A stretch of DNA of 64,000 bases, from NCBI GenBank assembly GCA_006503475.1, contig RSEH01000023.1, positions 124,001-188,000 of the forward strand, read 5' to 3'. Positions 7,642 through 16,980 of this stretch are shown one piece after another; within the stretch, counting starts at the first letter, position 1, and each line of letters opens with the position of its first letter. The notes under the pieces were generated by a model, which saw only the letters and a program-made list of their open reading frames with translations, ran no database searches and was not told the DNA's origin. The DNA comes from Stentor roeselii. Taxonomy: Eukaryota > Ciliophora > Heterotrichea > Heterotrichida > Stentoridae. The translations under genes were made by a program, and so were the position numbers.

Positions 7642-10600
7642 TTAGTTAGATTTAAAAAGGTAGGAAAGACTTGCACTTACTTTGCTCTTAAAAGGCTTTT
7701 CTGAGTCATTTGCCAGTTCTTTGAGTCTTTTGAAGATGGATGACTTTTCAAGGGTTGTAGCTACTTTGCTTGTTTTTCCACTGCCGATGGTTGCGATGGT
7801 CATGGAAAGGTATTTTCCGAGCATAGGGATGGGAACGATCATATTATCGAGTAGAGGGCCGAAAGAAGTCTCAGTCATGAGTTCAGGTTTTTGTAAGTTG
7901 ACTCTGACAATGCCATTTCTAAGCGGAGTCAACAAAATCACGATTTTACTGACAAACTTCGGCTTTCTCAACACAATTGGAGATTTTAAGGAATCTACTT
8001 GAACAGATCTCTGATTCCATAAAATAACAACAGAGCTCATTGAGAGCAAGTCGTTTAAAACCACCTCATGACTGGTGTTAAACAATGCAGGAGACATAAG
8101 AGCGAGTTCAAAATGATACTCTCTGTTATAAACCACTCCTCCGTATTTCCCCACAAGGTCTTCAACGCTTCCTGAACACCCGACCCTAAAAGACTCCCGG
8201 GTTAAATGAAGCCCGCAACTATTGACAAACCTGCAAAACTCTTTCGGATACCCTGTCTTTTTCTCTACCAAGTCCTGCTCAGAAGCTTCAGGAGTACTTA
8301 AATAAAGCAAAGGAACCACATAAAGCTCTCGGTTTGACAACATGTCAAGTTCTTTTATCAATTCTTCAGTCACAGGACTTGAAAGTCCAGAAAGTTCTCC
8401 TATCAAGTCACTTTCAAGAAATCCAAAACTTGCAAACAAAGGGCGAAGTTGACATGTTTTAGAAGGACTTTCTTTTTTAGTTCTTTTTACAGGAACATGT
8501 TCTTTATGTATGAAATTTTGAAGGTTTTTACTGCAACTTTTGAAAAGTCTTGAAAGTTTTTCAAATGCGAGAACTTCGACAATGTTGAGGTCTTTGATGA
8601 GTTCAGCGACTTTAGAAGGTTCAGAGTTGACTTTATGGAAAACTCGGGGTTTTTGGACCAGGCCGATTTTTGCCTGCAGATCTTTTTGACTTGCAGATTT
8701 TCCGACAACGTGTCTGAACTTCCAGAAGAACTTGCCGATTCTATTGCGGACTATTAAAATGACGGCGTTTTCAGTGTTGTAAGTACTGACGAGTGTATCG
8801 TATTTGAATAAGAAATGTTTTAATGGCTGAGATACGTCATTCGGCCAGGTGGCAGGGGTGAAGGAACAGGAGTTGCCATAAGGCAGCTGGATTTCTTTAC
8901 ATCTTTTTCCAGCGTAATTAAAAATATTCGCTTCAATGATCGTCGTGTACTCCTTTTCTCTCTCAAGAGTCTTTAAAATAGCAAAGGTCTCAAAGATCTG
9001 GTACCTCGTTGCAGAGTCTTTCAAGAATCCAGGAAATTTCATAGCCCAATGAATCAAAAGGTTCAAACAGTAAAAATGAGTTGAATCCGTACTGCCCTTT
9101 ACATTTTTCCCTAAAGTAGGAAGGATTAATTTCATGACGATTTCTTTCACCAGGTTCGTCGAGATCAGGTTTTCAGCAAAGACCATAAAAGGCAAAGTCC
9201 CGACGACTTTCAAGAAATCAAGAAACTTCTGCTTGTCGATCACAGTGACAAGCGAAATGATTTTCTTCAGCAAAGCCTTGAGCAGCCCTTCAAGAACTGC
9301 CAAGTCATCAAGAATCAGAAGGTACCCAGTAGCTGACCAGAACAAAGTAACTAAAGATTCCAATTCATTCTCAGCACTAATCGCATGACAGAGACAATCA
9401 TTTAAAATATTGATCACCCCTTGTTTCTTGTAAGGCTTCATCGAGGGGACAATCGCTGAGATGATCGAGTAGCAGTCTCTCTTGATTTGCTGAGAAATGT
9501 CCTTGCTTTTGATGTAGTTATCCAGCACCCTGAAGATGCAGGACTTGTGAAGTAAAAGGCGAACTCCTCGGTACTCTTGGGTCAGTAACTTTATTGAATG
9601 GTTTAAAATGCTTCCGGCCACTTGGAAGTTCGACTCGTTGGAATATTTGAAGTGCTTTGAAAGAGTTGAGTAAAACTTCGCAAGGTATATGTCGGGCACT
9701 GGCCGAGCCAAGTAGTTGAAAACTCGGCAGATTGTTCCCACGGCTTCTGCGTGTCCGTAAACTGTTCCTCCGCTGTTCATACGGCTCTGCACGAAAAGCC
9801 ATTCACCGAAAATATCTATCAAGTCCTTCACTTTGGGAATGGGAAATTTACCGTTTCCTTGTTGGTAGTTTAGATGAGACTCTCGGCATGTTTCAGTCAA
9901 TCTTTTTATACCTGCAGATGATTTTAATTGCTTTGGTAAGTCGAATTGGTCGATCTCGCAACGGTTTTTGGATAAGGTGATGAAAACGTCGACGATTTTA
10001 CTGACCGATCGCACGAATTCCTTGTGTGTCTGAGGGTCGAACATTTCTTTTAAGGTGTTTTCCAGGACGTTCACCACGAAGTAGTTCCAGTTTAGGATTG
10101 TGTGTTCGGTTGAGATGTGAATGGAAATTACTCCTTCATCACGAAACTCTAGTTCAAGAGTTTCACTGCCTTCTCCATATAAAATATTTACCACACGAGA
10201 AGTGAGCCCAACAGCGACACTTGCCCAGCTAAGATTAACTTCAGTATTAGTAATCCAAGAGCTGAACTTTTTCAGCATCTCAGTCCAAAGCTCTGCGTCT
10301 CTCACCTCACTTCTAATAAAAGTCTCAAATAACACCCTGCTGATATCTCCTCGAATGACACTGAGTGACTCATTACCTTGAGCCAGGAGACTTTCAAAGC
10401 ACATCAGCAAGATTTTTATCAAAAAAGAGTAATTTTCAGGGAAAAGTATCGACTTTCTAATTAAATTTCGAATAATATTCAGGACCTTTGCACAGAGCTG
10501 AGGGTGGACCTCGCTTTTTTCCCTTGGAATGAATAAAAGTGACATATGTCCAAGCATTTCGCGTTGGTAGAATGATTCATTTGATGAGAGAAGAACTGGC

Positions 10601-10905
10601 CGCTTAGAAGCCTGAGTCAACCAATTTGTGTAGATGTTTATGGCGTGTTGGATTAATATGCTTTGGTCTAATGGCAAGGCAAATGCGTAGCCAATGCACT
10701 CAAGGGACCATTTTATGTGGAATTCAGTGAGAAAATAATCAGATTCTCGCATTTTCGCTGAAAAAACTATTGCTTTAACTACATCGATCTTTGGGTTGAG
10801 CTCTGAACAGATACTGTTAAGGACGTTGCTTTCATAGTTTAATGGGATATAGTTGAATTTCGGCTTCTTTTTAAAGTCCTCGATGTAGAAGTTCCCGATG
10901 TGCAT
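7642..10905 (-). CDS. RalGAP-alpha/tuberin-like protein with divergent Rap/Ran-GAP domain
   Basis: 1087 aa, the largest gene here. About 800 N-terminal residues are helical (HEAT-like) as in RalGAP-alpha and TSC2. The C-terminal 250 residues follow the Rap/Ran-GAP fold: LFASFGFLESD, KYGGVVYNREYHFELALMSP, VVILW, IVILLTPLRNGIVRV and SFGPLLDNMIVPIPMLGKY, the last close to the RalGAP-alpha sequence after the active site. By eye, the segment that should read HLGNDxVxIVW reads LLSMSSVVILW, so the catalytic asparagine (Asn thumb) appears to be Met. It may be an inactive or regulatory GAP for a Ral/Rheb-type GTPase. Its ATG lies 13 nt after the WD40 gene stop. Family call fairly good; exact orthology uncertain. 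Confidence 0.65.
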   Translation of the reverse strand: MHIGNFYIEDFKKKPKFNYIPLNYESNVLNSICSELNPKIDVVKAIVFSAKMRESDYFLTEFHIKWSLECIGYAFALPLDQSILIQHAINIYTNWLTQASKRPVLLSSNESFYQREMLGHMSLLFIPREKSEVHPQLCAKVLNIIRNLIRKSILFPENYSFLIKILLMCFESLLAQGNESLSVIRGDISRVLFETFIRSEVRDAELWTEMLKKFSSWITNTEVNLSWASVAVGLTSRVVNILYGEGSETLELEFRDEGVISIHISTEHTILNWNYFVVNVLENTLKEMFDPQTHKEFVRSVSKIVDVFITLSKNRCEIDQFDLPKQLKSSAGIKRLTETCRESHLNYQQGNGKFPIPKVKDLIDIFGEWLFVQSRMNSGGTVYGHAEAVGTICRVFNYLARPVPDIYLAKFYSTLSKHFKYSNESNFQVAGSILNHSIKLLTQEYRGVRLLLHKSCIFRVLDNYIKSKDISQQIKRDCYSIISAIVPSMKPYKKQGVINILNDCLCHAISAENELESLVTLFWSATGYLLILDDLAVLEGLLKALLKKIISLVTVIDKQKFLDFLKVVGTLPFMVFAENLISTNLVKEIVMKLILPTLGKNVKGSTDSTHFYCLNLLIHWAMKFPGFLKDSATRYQIFETFAILKTLEREKEYTTIIEANIFNYAGKRCKEIQLPYGNSCSFTPATWPNDVSQPLKHFLFKYDTLVSTYNTENAVILIVRNRIGKFFWKFRHVVGKSASQKDLQAKIGLVQKPRVFHKVNSEPSKVAELIKDLNIVEVLAFEKLSRLFKSCSKNLQNFIHKEHVPVKRTKKESPSKTCQLRPLFASFGFLESDLIGELSGLSSPVTEELIKELDMLSNRELYVVPLLYLSTPEASEQDLVEKKTGYPKEFCRFVNSCGLHLTRESFRVGCSGSVEDLVGKYGGVVYNREYHFELALMSPALFNTSHEVVLNDLLSMSSVVILWNQRSVQVDSLKSPIVLRKPKFVSKIVILLTPLRNGIVRVNLQKPELMTETSFGPLLDNMIVPIPMLGKYLSMTIATIGSGKTSKVATTLEKSSIFKRLKELANDSEKPFKSKVSASLSYLFKSN

Positions 10906-10918
10906 TTTTATGGATTAG

Positions 10919-12982
10919 TTAATCTAATGATACTACACAGCAAAGACCTTCGGACGAACAAGTTATCAGCTGGTCTTTCCAGTCTAGACCTTCGATGCTA
11001 CCGTTGTGGATTCTTTCGACTATCTCGCATTTTAGGGTGTTAAGGTTCAAAATGAATAGAAAACCATTTTGGGTCACACAAGCCACGTGACTTCCGGAAT
11101 TTTTTATTGACGTGTAGGTTATTGTGTGCCATTCTTGGATCACGCTTGTGTTTAGAGTGAAGAGGATGGTCCATGACTTTGGACTGTAGATTCGAAGGGA
11201 CTCGTCATCTGAACATGTTACGAGAATCTCGCTTAGTACTTCGGAGGATATTTCAGTTGATTTTATTTCTTCCCATCTTACACCTGTCACTGCTCTTGCG
11301 TGTTTGGGTAAGGTTCGAGTTGAACTTAGGGTCAAAACGTCCCAGATCTTTACTGATTGGTCTTCGGATCCTGTAGCCAGGCTCATCCCATCAGGTGACC
11401 ATGCCAATGACCAAATTTCACTAAAAAGTCCTAAAGATCCAAACCTTTCCTCAGCTTCTTGTTTCTCATGAGCCAAGATAGTATTAATAATTTCTCTATC
11501 TTTCATAAAAAACAGTTGTCCATTAGTGCATCCAAGAGCCAGCACCTGTTCTTTCAAAGCCATACAAACGATGGTGCTTTCAAAGCTATAATAAATCTCA
11601 GGTTCCGACATCTGAAAGTCCCAAATGTATAAAAGTCCCTCAACGGTGCCTATCAAGACCTGCTCTCCAAGCCACTTCAAGCACCTGACACTTCCTTGGA
11701 TTTGAGTGATTGAGACTAGTAAGTTGTCTTCATATTCAAGCACTGCAACTGTTCCGGTGAAGTCTCCGACTGTCACTAAATGAAGAGTTGGATGAATGTC
11801 AAGTCCACAGCAGGTCATTTTGAAAAGTGATTCGTGCTTCAAGTCTTTCATTTGACCTGAATTTGGCCAGTCGGTGAATGTTCCTGAAAAGATTCCGTAT
11901 TCGTTTAGGCTTATTAGGGATTTGTCTGGCTCTAACCAACATAGAAAATTGTTTTTGTGAACCCAACTCTCGGGGGTTTTTACGATTTCTATGAATGGGT
12001 AATGACTATCTGTTGAGATTTCTTGGTTTATTGGACTTTGATCTGTGTTAAACTTGCATAAATAGTTACTGGAAGGCGAAAAATACAGATTCTGTCCAGA
12101 AAAGAACACCATAGCAAGTACACCACTCCCCTTCAATTTAATTGAATGCATCATTTCAAGACTTTCCATTCTCATGACATGAACGACCCTTCCAACAGTG
12201 GCAAATGCGACAATTCCAGAATAGTTTTGTTGGATACAATTAACCCTAGTAAAAATATCAGTGACTTGTGCCCTTCCAACGCGCTGAGTATCCACCTGAA
12301 CAAATACACAAGCATAATAAGTAACAACTCTCTTCGAATTATAAATCATGCAGTTCAAAAGTTCTTCACTGTCCAAAACTTCATCATTTTCCTCCTCAAA
12401 ATCATCAAAAACCTTATCAGCAGGTATCGGTCTATCCCTTTGTTTGATCACCTTCACATCTCCAGGATCTATAATATTTTCCCTCAAAACAAACAAATCA
12501 CTTGAATTTACCCATTCACATTGTTTGAAGTTCCCGAAAAGTTGAGTGATTTTCTTGATCTCGGTCAAGGAAACTGAATAAATCTCGATAGTCCCATTGT
12601 AAGGATTTCCCCCAATACTTAAAACTGCTAATTTCGATGAATCTGGAGTAAGGACAGCTGAACGGACCCCTTTTGGACAAACTGATTTCCTTGAATCTTT
12701 ATTTGAAACTATATGACTTCCAGAATAAGAGTGAATAGAAATCACGCCGAAGTAATCGACTGTCAGGATTGAAGAAGGAGAAGAGAATGGGTAAAGAAGT
12801 AGAACTGATATCATGCTGTTTTGAGCCTTGAATTTCGGATCTGGCTTAAGCGTTGAGAGGTTTAATGTGCAGACATAAGTGCCTTGAGTGTGGTAAAATG
12901 TTCCTTCGTGGTACTTCGCTGCTTGGTAACGACATGAATGCAAACCAAGATATTTACATTTCAGATCAGACCGGTTGAACAT
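10919..12982 (-). CDS. WD40-repeat protein, 687 aa
   Basis: The C-terminal half contains clear WD repeats, the best being IWSLAWSPDGMSLATGSEDQSVKIWDV, in which a GH-like turn is replaced, then VTGVRW..ILVTCSDDESLRIYS. The N-terminal half has weaker propeller blades (SILTVDYFGVISIHSYSG; RSAVLTPDSSKLAVLSIGG) and an acidic insert DDFEEENDEVLDSEE near residue 200. Two seven-bladed propellers are likely. Such proteins act as scaffolds; I cannot tell which complex this one belongs to (axonemal, Elongator-like or other). The start at 12982 is preceded by TAATAA. It heads the minus-strand run and is divergent from the HYOU1 gene across about 200 nt. Confidence 0.75.
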   Translation of the reverse strand: MFNRSDLKCKYLGLHSCRYQAAKYHEGTFYHTQGTYVCTLNLSTLKPDPKFKAQNSMISVLLLYPFSSPSSILTVDYFGVISIHSYSGSHIVSNKDSRKSVCPKGVRSAVLTPDSSKLAVLSIGGNPYNGTIEIYSVSLTEIKKITQLFGNFKQCEWVNSSDLFVLRENIIDPGDVKVIKQRDRPIPADKVFDDFEEENDEVLDSEELLNCMIYNSKRVVTYYACVFVQVDTQRVGRAQVTDIFTRVNCIQQNYSGIVAFATVGRVVHVMRMESLEMMHSIKLKGSGVLAMVFFSGQNLYFSPSSNYLCKFNTDQSPINQEISTDSHYPFIEIVKTPESWVHKNNFLCWLEPDKSLISLNEYGIFSGTFTDWPNSGQMKDLKHESLFKMTCCGLDIHPTLHLVTVGDFTGTVAVLEYEDNLLVSITQIQGSVRCLKWLGEQVLIGTVEGLLYIWDFQMSEPEIYYSFESTIVCMALKEQVLALGCTNGQLFFMKDREIINTILAHEKQEAEERFGSLGLFSEIWSLAWSPDGMSLATGSEDQSVKIWDVLTLSSTRTLPKHARAVTGVRWEEIKSTEISSEVLSEILVTCSDDESLRIYSPKSWTILFTLNTSVIQEWHTITYTSIKNSGSHVACVTQNGFLFILNLNTLKCEIVERIHNGSIEGLDWKDQLITCSSEGLCCVVSLD

Positions 12983-13185
12983 TTATTAGTTAATTTCAAG
13001 ATGAAGTCCAATTCGATGGTTTTTAAAACCAAAACAATAATATTTAAGAAAAATTACAAACAACTTATAAGAAAAAATTAAAATTTGACAATAAAATCAG
13101 TGATCAATCATTTAACATTAAAACTTTAAAAGTCGTTAATCCAGCAGACCCTTTCCTCAAGCCTCAAAACCTTCAACTCTAATAA

Positions 13186-15870
13186 ATGTTTCTTTTTTAT
13201 CTATTCGCTGCTGAAGCGTTAGCTTCAGTGATCGGCATCGACTACGGCTCAGAGTTAATAAAAGTATCCCTAATCCGCCCAACCCAGCGCTTGACAATAG
13301 TAGAAAACGAGCAATCAAAGCGTTCAACGCCATCCGCGATTTCCTTCACCGAGCGAGGACGTCAATTCGGTATGAATGCATTGAAAGAGTACTCAAAACG
13401 TCCAGAGTCGACGATTTTATACTCCCACAACTTGCTCTCTTCAGTGCCTTCCTCTTACTTCAACAGAACTTTCCAATCCCTTTCATTTTCCGAGAACCCT
13501 GAGCGGAACTCATCTCGAGTTACTTTTCGAGAACAACACTTTGAAATAGAGGAACTGACAGCGATGATCTTGGAAAATATCAAAGAAATGAGTTCTAAGT
13601 TCGCGGATCAGAATATTACTGACTGCGCTGTCACTGTTCCTGCGTTTTGGACACGTGGCCAGCGGGTCGCTTTGATCAATGCTGCACTTGCTGGAGGGTT
13701 GAATGTCTTGGGACTGGTTCATGAAAATACTGCAGCGGCGCTTTATTATGGACTTGATAGGTGGGATAATGTTTCAAGTCATTTTGTCATCTTTTTCAAT
13801 CTTGGATCATCGTATCTTCAGGTCTCTCTTGTCAAGTATTCAGTCACTTATAAACAGAGTGTTGGGAAAATGGTTGAACATGTCCAGATTCTTGCACATT
13901 CTAATGATAAGGTTGTTGGAGGAGGACTTTTTGACTCCCTTATTGCTTTGAAAGTTGTGGAAAAGTTTAAAGAATTGCATAATGTGGATTTAATTGGAAA
14001 TTCTAAAGTTATGGCAAGGATTTTAACACAAGCTAATCAGGCGAAAAAGACTTTAAGTGCTAATAAGGCGACTCAGATTGTTTTAAGCTCGTTGATTAAT
14101 GGAATTGATTTTTTGTATACTATTCATAGAGAAGAATTTGAAGATTTGATTCAAGGAAGTTTGAGTAAGTTGCATCAAAGAATTTTAGAGGTTTGTTTAA
14201 AAGCTAATGTTGATCTGAAAAATGTTAGTAGCATTGAAATCATTGGAGGAAACAGCAGGATCCCCAAGGTCCAAGAGTCACTAAAAGAATTCACCGGATT
14301 CAACATAAGCAGTCATTTAAACGGCGATGAAAGCAGTGCTCTAGGAGCCGGACTTTTCGCTGCTAATCTCAGCTCAGTCATCGCAATTCGCCCTGTTTTA
14401 CTAACTGACGTCGCGACTCATGCATATTTTGCCAGAATCATTTCAGAAGATGAGGACTGGAAAAAAGAAATCGTTGTCTTTAAAGAAGGGGACGTTTTGG
14501 GAAGTCATAAGAAAGTAACTTTTGAGACTAATCATGATTTCGAAGTCATTCTTGGGGAAGATGTGGAAGGTAAGGTCAATTCGATTTGTGTTTACGTTGT
14601 TAAAGGAATTTCTGAAGTGAAAAGCAAAAAAGTTAATGTTTATCTCAATTTTGTTTTAGATATTTCTGGGATTCCTTATCTTTATACTGCTGAGGCACTC
14701 GTTGAAATTGAAGAAGATCAGAAAAAAGAAGAAATCAGAGAAAATAAGGAAAATTTGATGAACTCTCAAGGAAATATTGAAAATGATATTAAATGTATGA
14801 ATGAAACCTGTGAAAGTGCAAATGTTGATTTGAATTTAAGTGAATCTGGTAACAGTTCTGAAGTTGAAAAAAATCAATCTTTAAATCTAGAACCTTTAAA
14901 TGAATCTGAAATTAATACTTCTCAAAATCAACCTTTAAACAGTCCAGAAAGTGAATCTCCAGATAAAACATCACCCGAAACCACAGAAAACGAAAAAAAT
15001 TCAACCATATCAACTTCAAACTCCTCATCAAACACCTCAAAAAACGATTCCCTTCCAAAACCTCCAAATCCAAGCAACTCCACTTCAAACACCTCCGAAA
15101 AATCATTAAAAAAGCCCAAACCAAAGCACATATCTTTAAAATTTCAACAAATCGAGCTAGAAACTCCAAAAATGTTATCTCCTTCCGAAGTTTCTTCAAT
15201 AATAACAAGTCTCACAAATCAAAAGCTTTCAGAAATCCAATTAGACCAGCTTGAATTCGCCAAAAACGACCTCGAGTCTTTTATTTACTTTGCATCAGAA
15301 AAAGTCGAAGAAGAGTCCTTCCAGAAGTTCGCCTCTTCAGATGATTTAAAAGAAATTCTTGACTTGATAAAAAATCTTCGCCTGTGGATGGAAAGTGAAG
15401 AGTTCCAAACAGCTTCAATGGAAAAAGTTCAGTCTTCAAAGAACCTTATTGAGTCTAAGGTTGTTGAAGTGGTTGAAAGGGAAAATGAAGACAAGATTCG
15501 CGAAGAGGTTGTTGAAAAAGAAAAGAAAAATATTTTAAAAATCGCAGAGGATTTAAAAATAATTAGGGAAAACCGACTGGACCTTATAGAAGAAATTGAT
15601 CTTGTAAGTAAGGAGTTGAATCAACTTGAATCTTGGCTTGATCTTAAAATCATTGAACAAAAATCAAAAAAACTACATCAGCCTCCTGCTTTTTTAAATA
15701 AAGAATTGACTGGCAAGGTCCAACAAGTCCTCAATCAAGTCGAAAAATTGAAAAAAAAACCTAAGAAAACCGATGAAAAATCAGGAAACTCTGAAAAAAA
15801 GGGTAAAAGTCATTCAAAAAACACTGAAAACCCTGAAAACCACGAAAAAAACTTGAATTCCGAATTATAA
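13186..15870 (+). CDS. HYOU1: ER lumenal Hsp70-family chaperone, HYOU1/Grp170 type
   Basis: 894 aa. A signal peptide (FLFYLFAAEALA) leads straight into the Hsp70 ATPase domain: VIGIDYGSELIKVSLI (phosphate 1), then DCAVTVPAFW, VLGLVHENTAAALYYGLDR and later EIIGGNSRIPKVQ. The NBD runs to about residue 410 and is followed by a beta domain, a long acidic Asn/Ser-rich insert (about 520-650) and an extended helical C-terminus, the layout of Grp170/Lhs1 proteins. It ends in NSEL, a plausible KDEL-type retrieval signal (human HYOU1 ends NDEL). Role: nucleotide exchange and holdase chaperone for BiP in the ER. The 7TM gene begins only 18 nt after the stop. Confidence 0.9.
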   Translation: MFLFYLFAAEALASVIGIDYGSELIKVSLIRPTQRLTIVENEQSKRSTPSAISFTERGRQFGMNALKEYSKRPESTILYSHNLLSSVPSSYFNRTFQSLSFSENPERNSSRVTFREQHFEIEELTAMILENIKEMSSKFADQNITDCAVTVPAFWTRGQRVALINAALAGGLNVLGLVHENTAAALYYGLDRWDNVSSHFVIFFNLGSSYLQVSLVKYSVTYKQSVGKMVEHVQILAHSNDKVVGGGLFDSLIALKVVEKFKELHNVDLIGNSKVMARILTQANQAKKTLSANKATQIVLSSLINGIDFLYTIHREEFEDLIQGSLSKLHQRILEVCLKANVDLKNVSSIEIIGGNSRIPKVQESLKEFTGFNISSHLNGDESSALGAGLFAANLSSVIAIRPVLLTDVATHAYFARIISEDEDWKKEIVVFKEGDVLGSHKKVTFETNHDFEVILGEDVEGKVNSICVYVVKGISEVKSKKVNVYLNFVLDISGIPYLYTAEALVEIEEDQKKEEIRENKENLMNSQGNIENDIKCMNETCESANVDLNLSESGNSSEVEKNQSLNLEPLNESEINTSQNQPLNSPESESPDKTSPETTENEKNSTISTSNSSSNTSKNDSLPKPPNPSNSTSNTSEKSLKKPKPKHISLKFQQIELETPKMLSPSEVSSIITSLTNQKLSEIQLDQLEFAKNDLESFIYFASEKVEEESFQKFASSDDLKEILDLIKNLRLWMESEEFQTASMEKVQSSKNLIESKVVEVVERENEDKIREEVVEKEKKNILKIAEDLKIIRENRLDLIEEIDLVSKELNQLESWLDLKIIEQKSKKLHQPPAFLNKELTGKVQQVLNQVEKLKKKPKKTDEKSGNSEKKGKSHSKNTENPENHEKNLNSEL

Positions 15871-15888
15871 CACACATAATAAATAGAT

Positions 15889-16773
15889 ATGGGAATCGTC
15901 GATCAGACCTTCGCTATAGTTGTAAGGACTTGCTGTGGAGTGAGCCTTTTTTCAATTATTTTCACTCTCGGTGTCTGCTTCAAGTTCAGAAGTACCTTGC
16001 CAGTCTTTTACTCTTTTGTCGTCGTGATTCAGTCAGTCGAATCATTTAAACTCATCTTCACAGTAATTCCTGACAGTGAGTCAATATGTGGAGTCGCTGG
16101 TTTCTTCATCACTTATGGAACTCTAAGCGCTGTAGCTTGGAGTTCGATTTTATGTCAGAAGTTTTACATGAGGCATGTATATGAAGAAGATATCAAAAAG
16201 AATATGAAGGTTTATTCCTTTGGAGCTTTTGTTATTCCTTTGGTCATCGCTGGACTTCCTTTGACTACTGAGAGTTATCAGAATATAGATGGAATATGCT
16301 GGATTTCTGGAAAAAATGAAATTATTTGGAAGTTTTGTAGCTTTTACTCGTTTATTATGCTTGCTATTGTTTTTACCTTTTGGAGGTATAACCAACTTAT
16401 AAATGAGATAAAGTTAGATATGCAAGACTTACCTAATTCAAGTGTTGTTTTAGAGGATAAGAGAAGTAGCTTTTTAAGGATGAGGCTTTATTCAGTTATT
16501 TTACTTTTTAGCTTCGGGCCTTCGATTATCAATCTTATTATTGAGACTTCTGGAAAAAAAAATAAAGATATTGAATTAATTTGCATTTGTTTTGAATGCT
16601 TGTTTGGGTTGATGAATACTTTGGTTTATATTTGCAAACAGGATATTATGGAATTAATTGCTGAGAGTTTAATTTGTAACAAGAAGGGAAGAGACAGGAG
16701 TTTTAGTAATTATTTGGTTATGGATGATGAGGGTCGCGATGCGACTGTGATGCAAGATTTTAGTGTTATTTAA
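15889..16773 (+). CDS. Seven-transmembrane receptor, cAMP-receptor-like
   Basis: 294 aa with about seven hydrophobic helices (near residues 9-30, 37-57, 67-90, 106-125, 146-165, 198-218, 228-246). The GICWISG motif before helix 5 and the short extracellular N-terminus resemble Dictyostelium cAR and related class E/secretin-like receptors. The cytoplasmic tail is short and ends in charged residues. A G-protein-coupled receptor at the plasma membrane is the best guess; the ligand is unknown. It starts 18 nt after the HYOU1 stop on the same strand, too close for a normal separate promoter. A second gene of this type is at 23434. Confidence 0.7.
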   Translation: MGIVDQTFAIVVRTCCGVSLFSIIFTLGVCFKFRSTLPVFYSFVVVIQSVESFKLIFTVIPDSESICGVAGFFITYGTLSAVAWSSILCQKFYMRHVYEEDIKKNMKVYSFGAFVIPLVIAGLPLTTESYQNIDGICWISGKNEIIWKFCSFYSFIMLAIVFTFWRYNQLINEIKLDMQDLPNSSVVLEDKRSSFLRMRLYSVILLFSFGPSIINLIIETSGKKNKDIELICICFECLFGLMNTLVYICKQDIMELIAESLICNKKGRDRSFSNYLVMDDEGRDATVMQDFSVI

Positions 16774-16980
16774 GTAAGATAGTTGAGTAAAATTTGATGG
16801 GTGAATAATTAAAAGTAGACAAATTGAGTTAAGAGAAATTAGTGTAATGGCTTATTGATTACTAGTTTCTAAATTGAACATAAAGTGAGCTAAATAAAAA
16901 TAACTAAATCACTCTTCTATCATCAAATCTTTTACACTTTTATGAATAACTGTTCTAAAATTATAGAATTACTCTAAACC
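16774..16980. other. AT-rich spacer between convergent genes
   Basis: About 200 nt of AT-rich sequence between the stop codons of the 7TM gene and the acylase gene. No gene or clear repeat is seen; it presumably holds both polyadenylation regions. Confidence 0.6.

Noticed and set aside
12146-12545. Plus-strand frames opposite the WD40 gene
   Set aside because: Antisense shadows of a gene with clear WD repeats.
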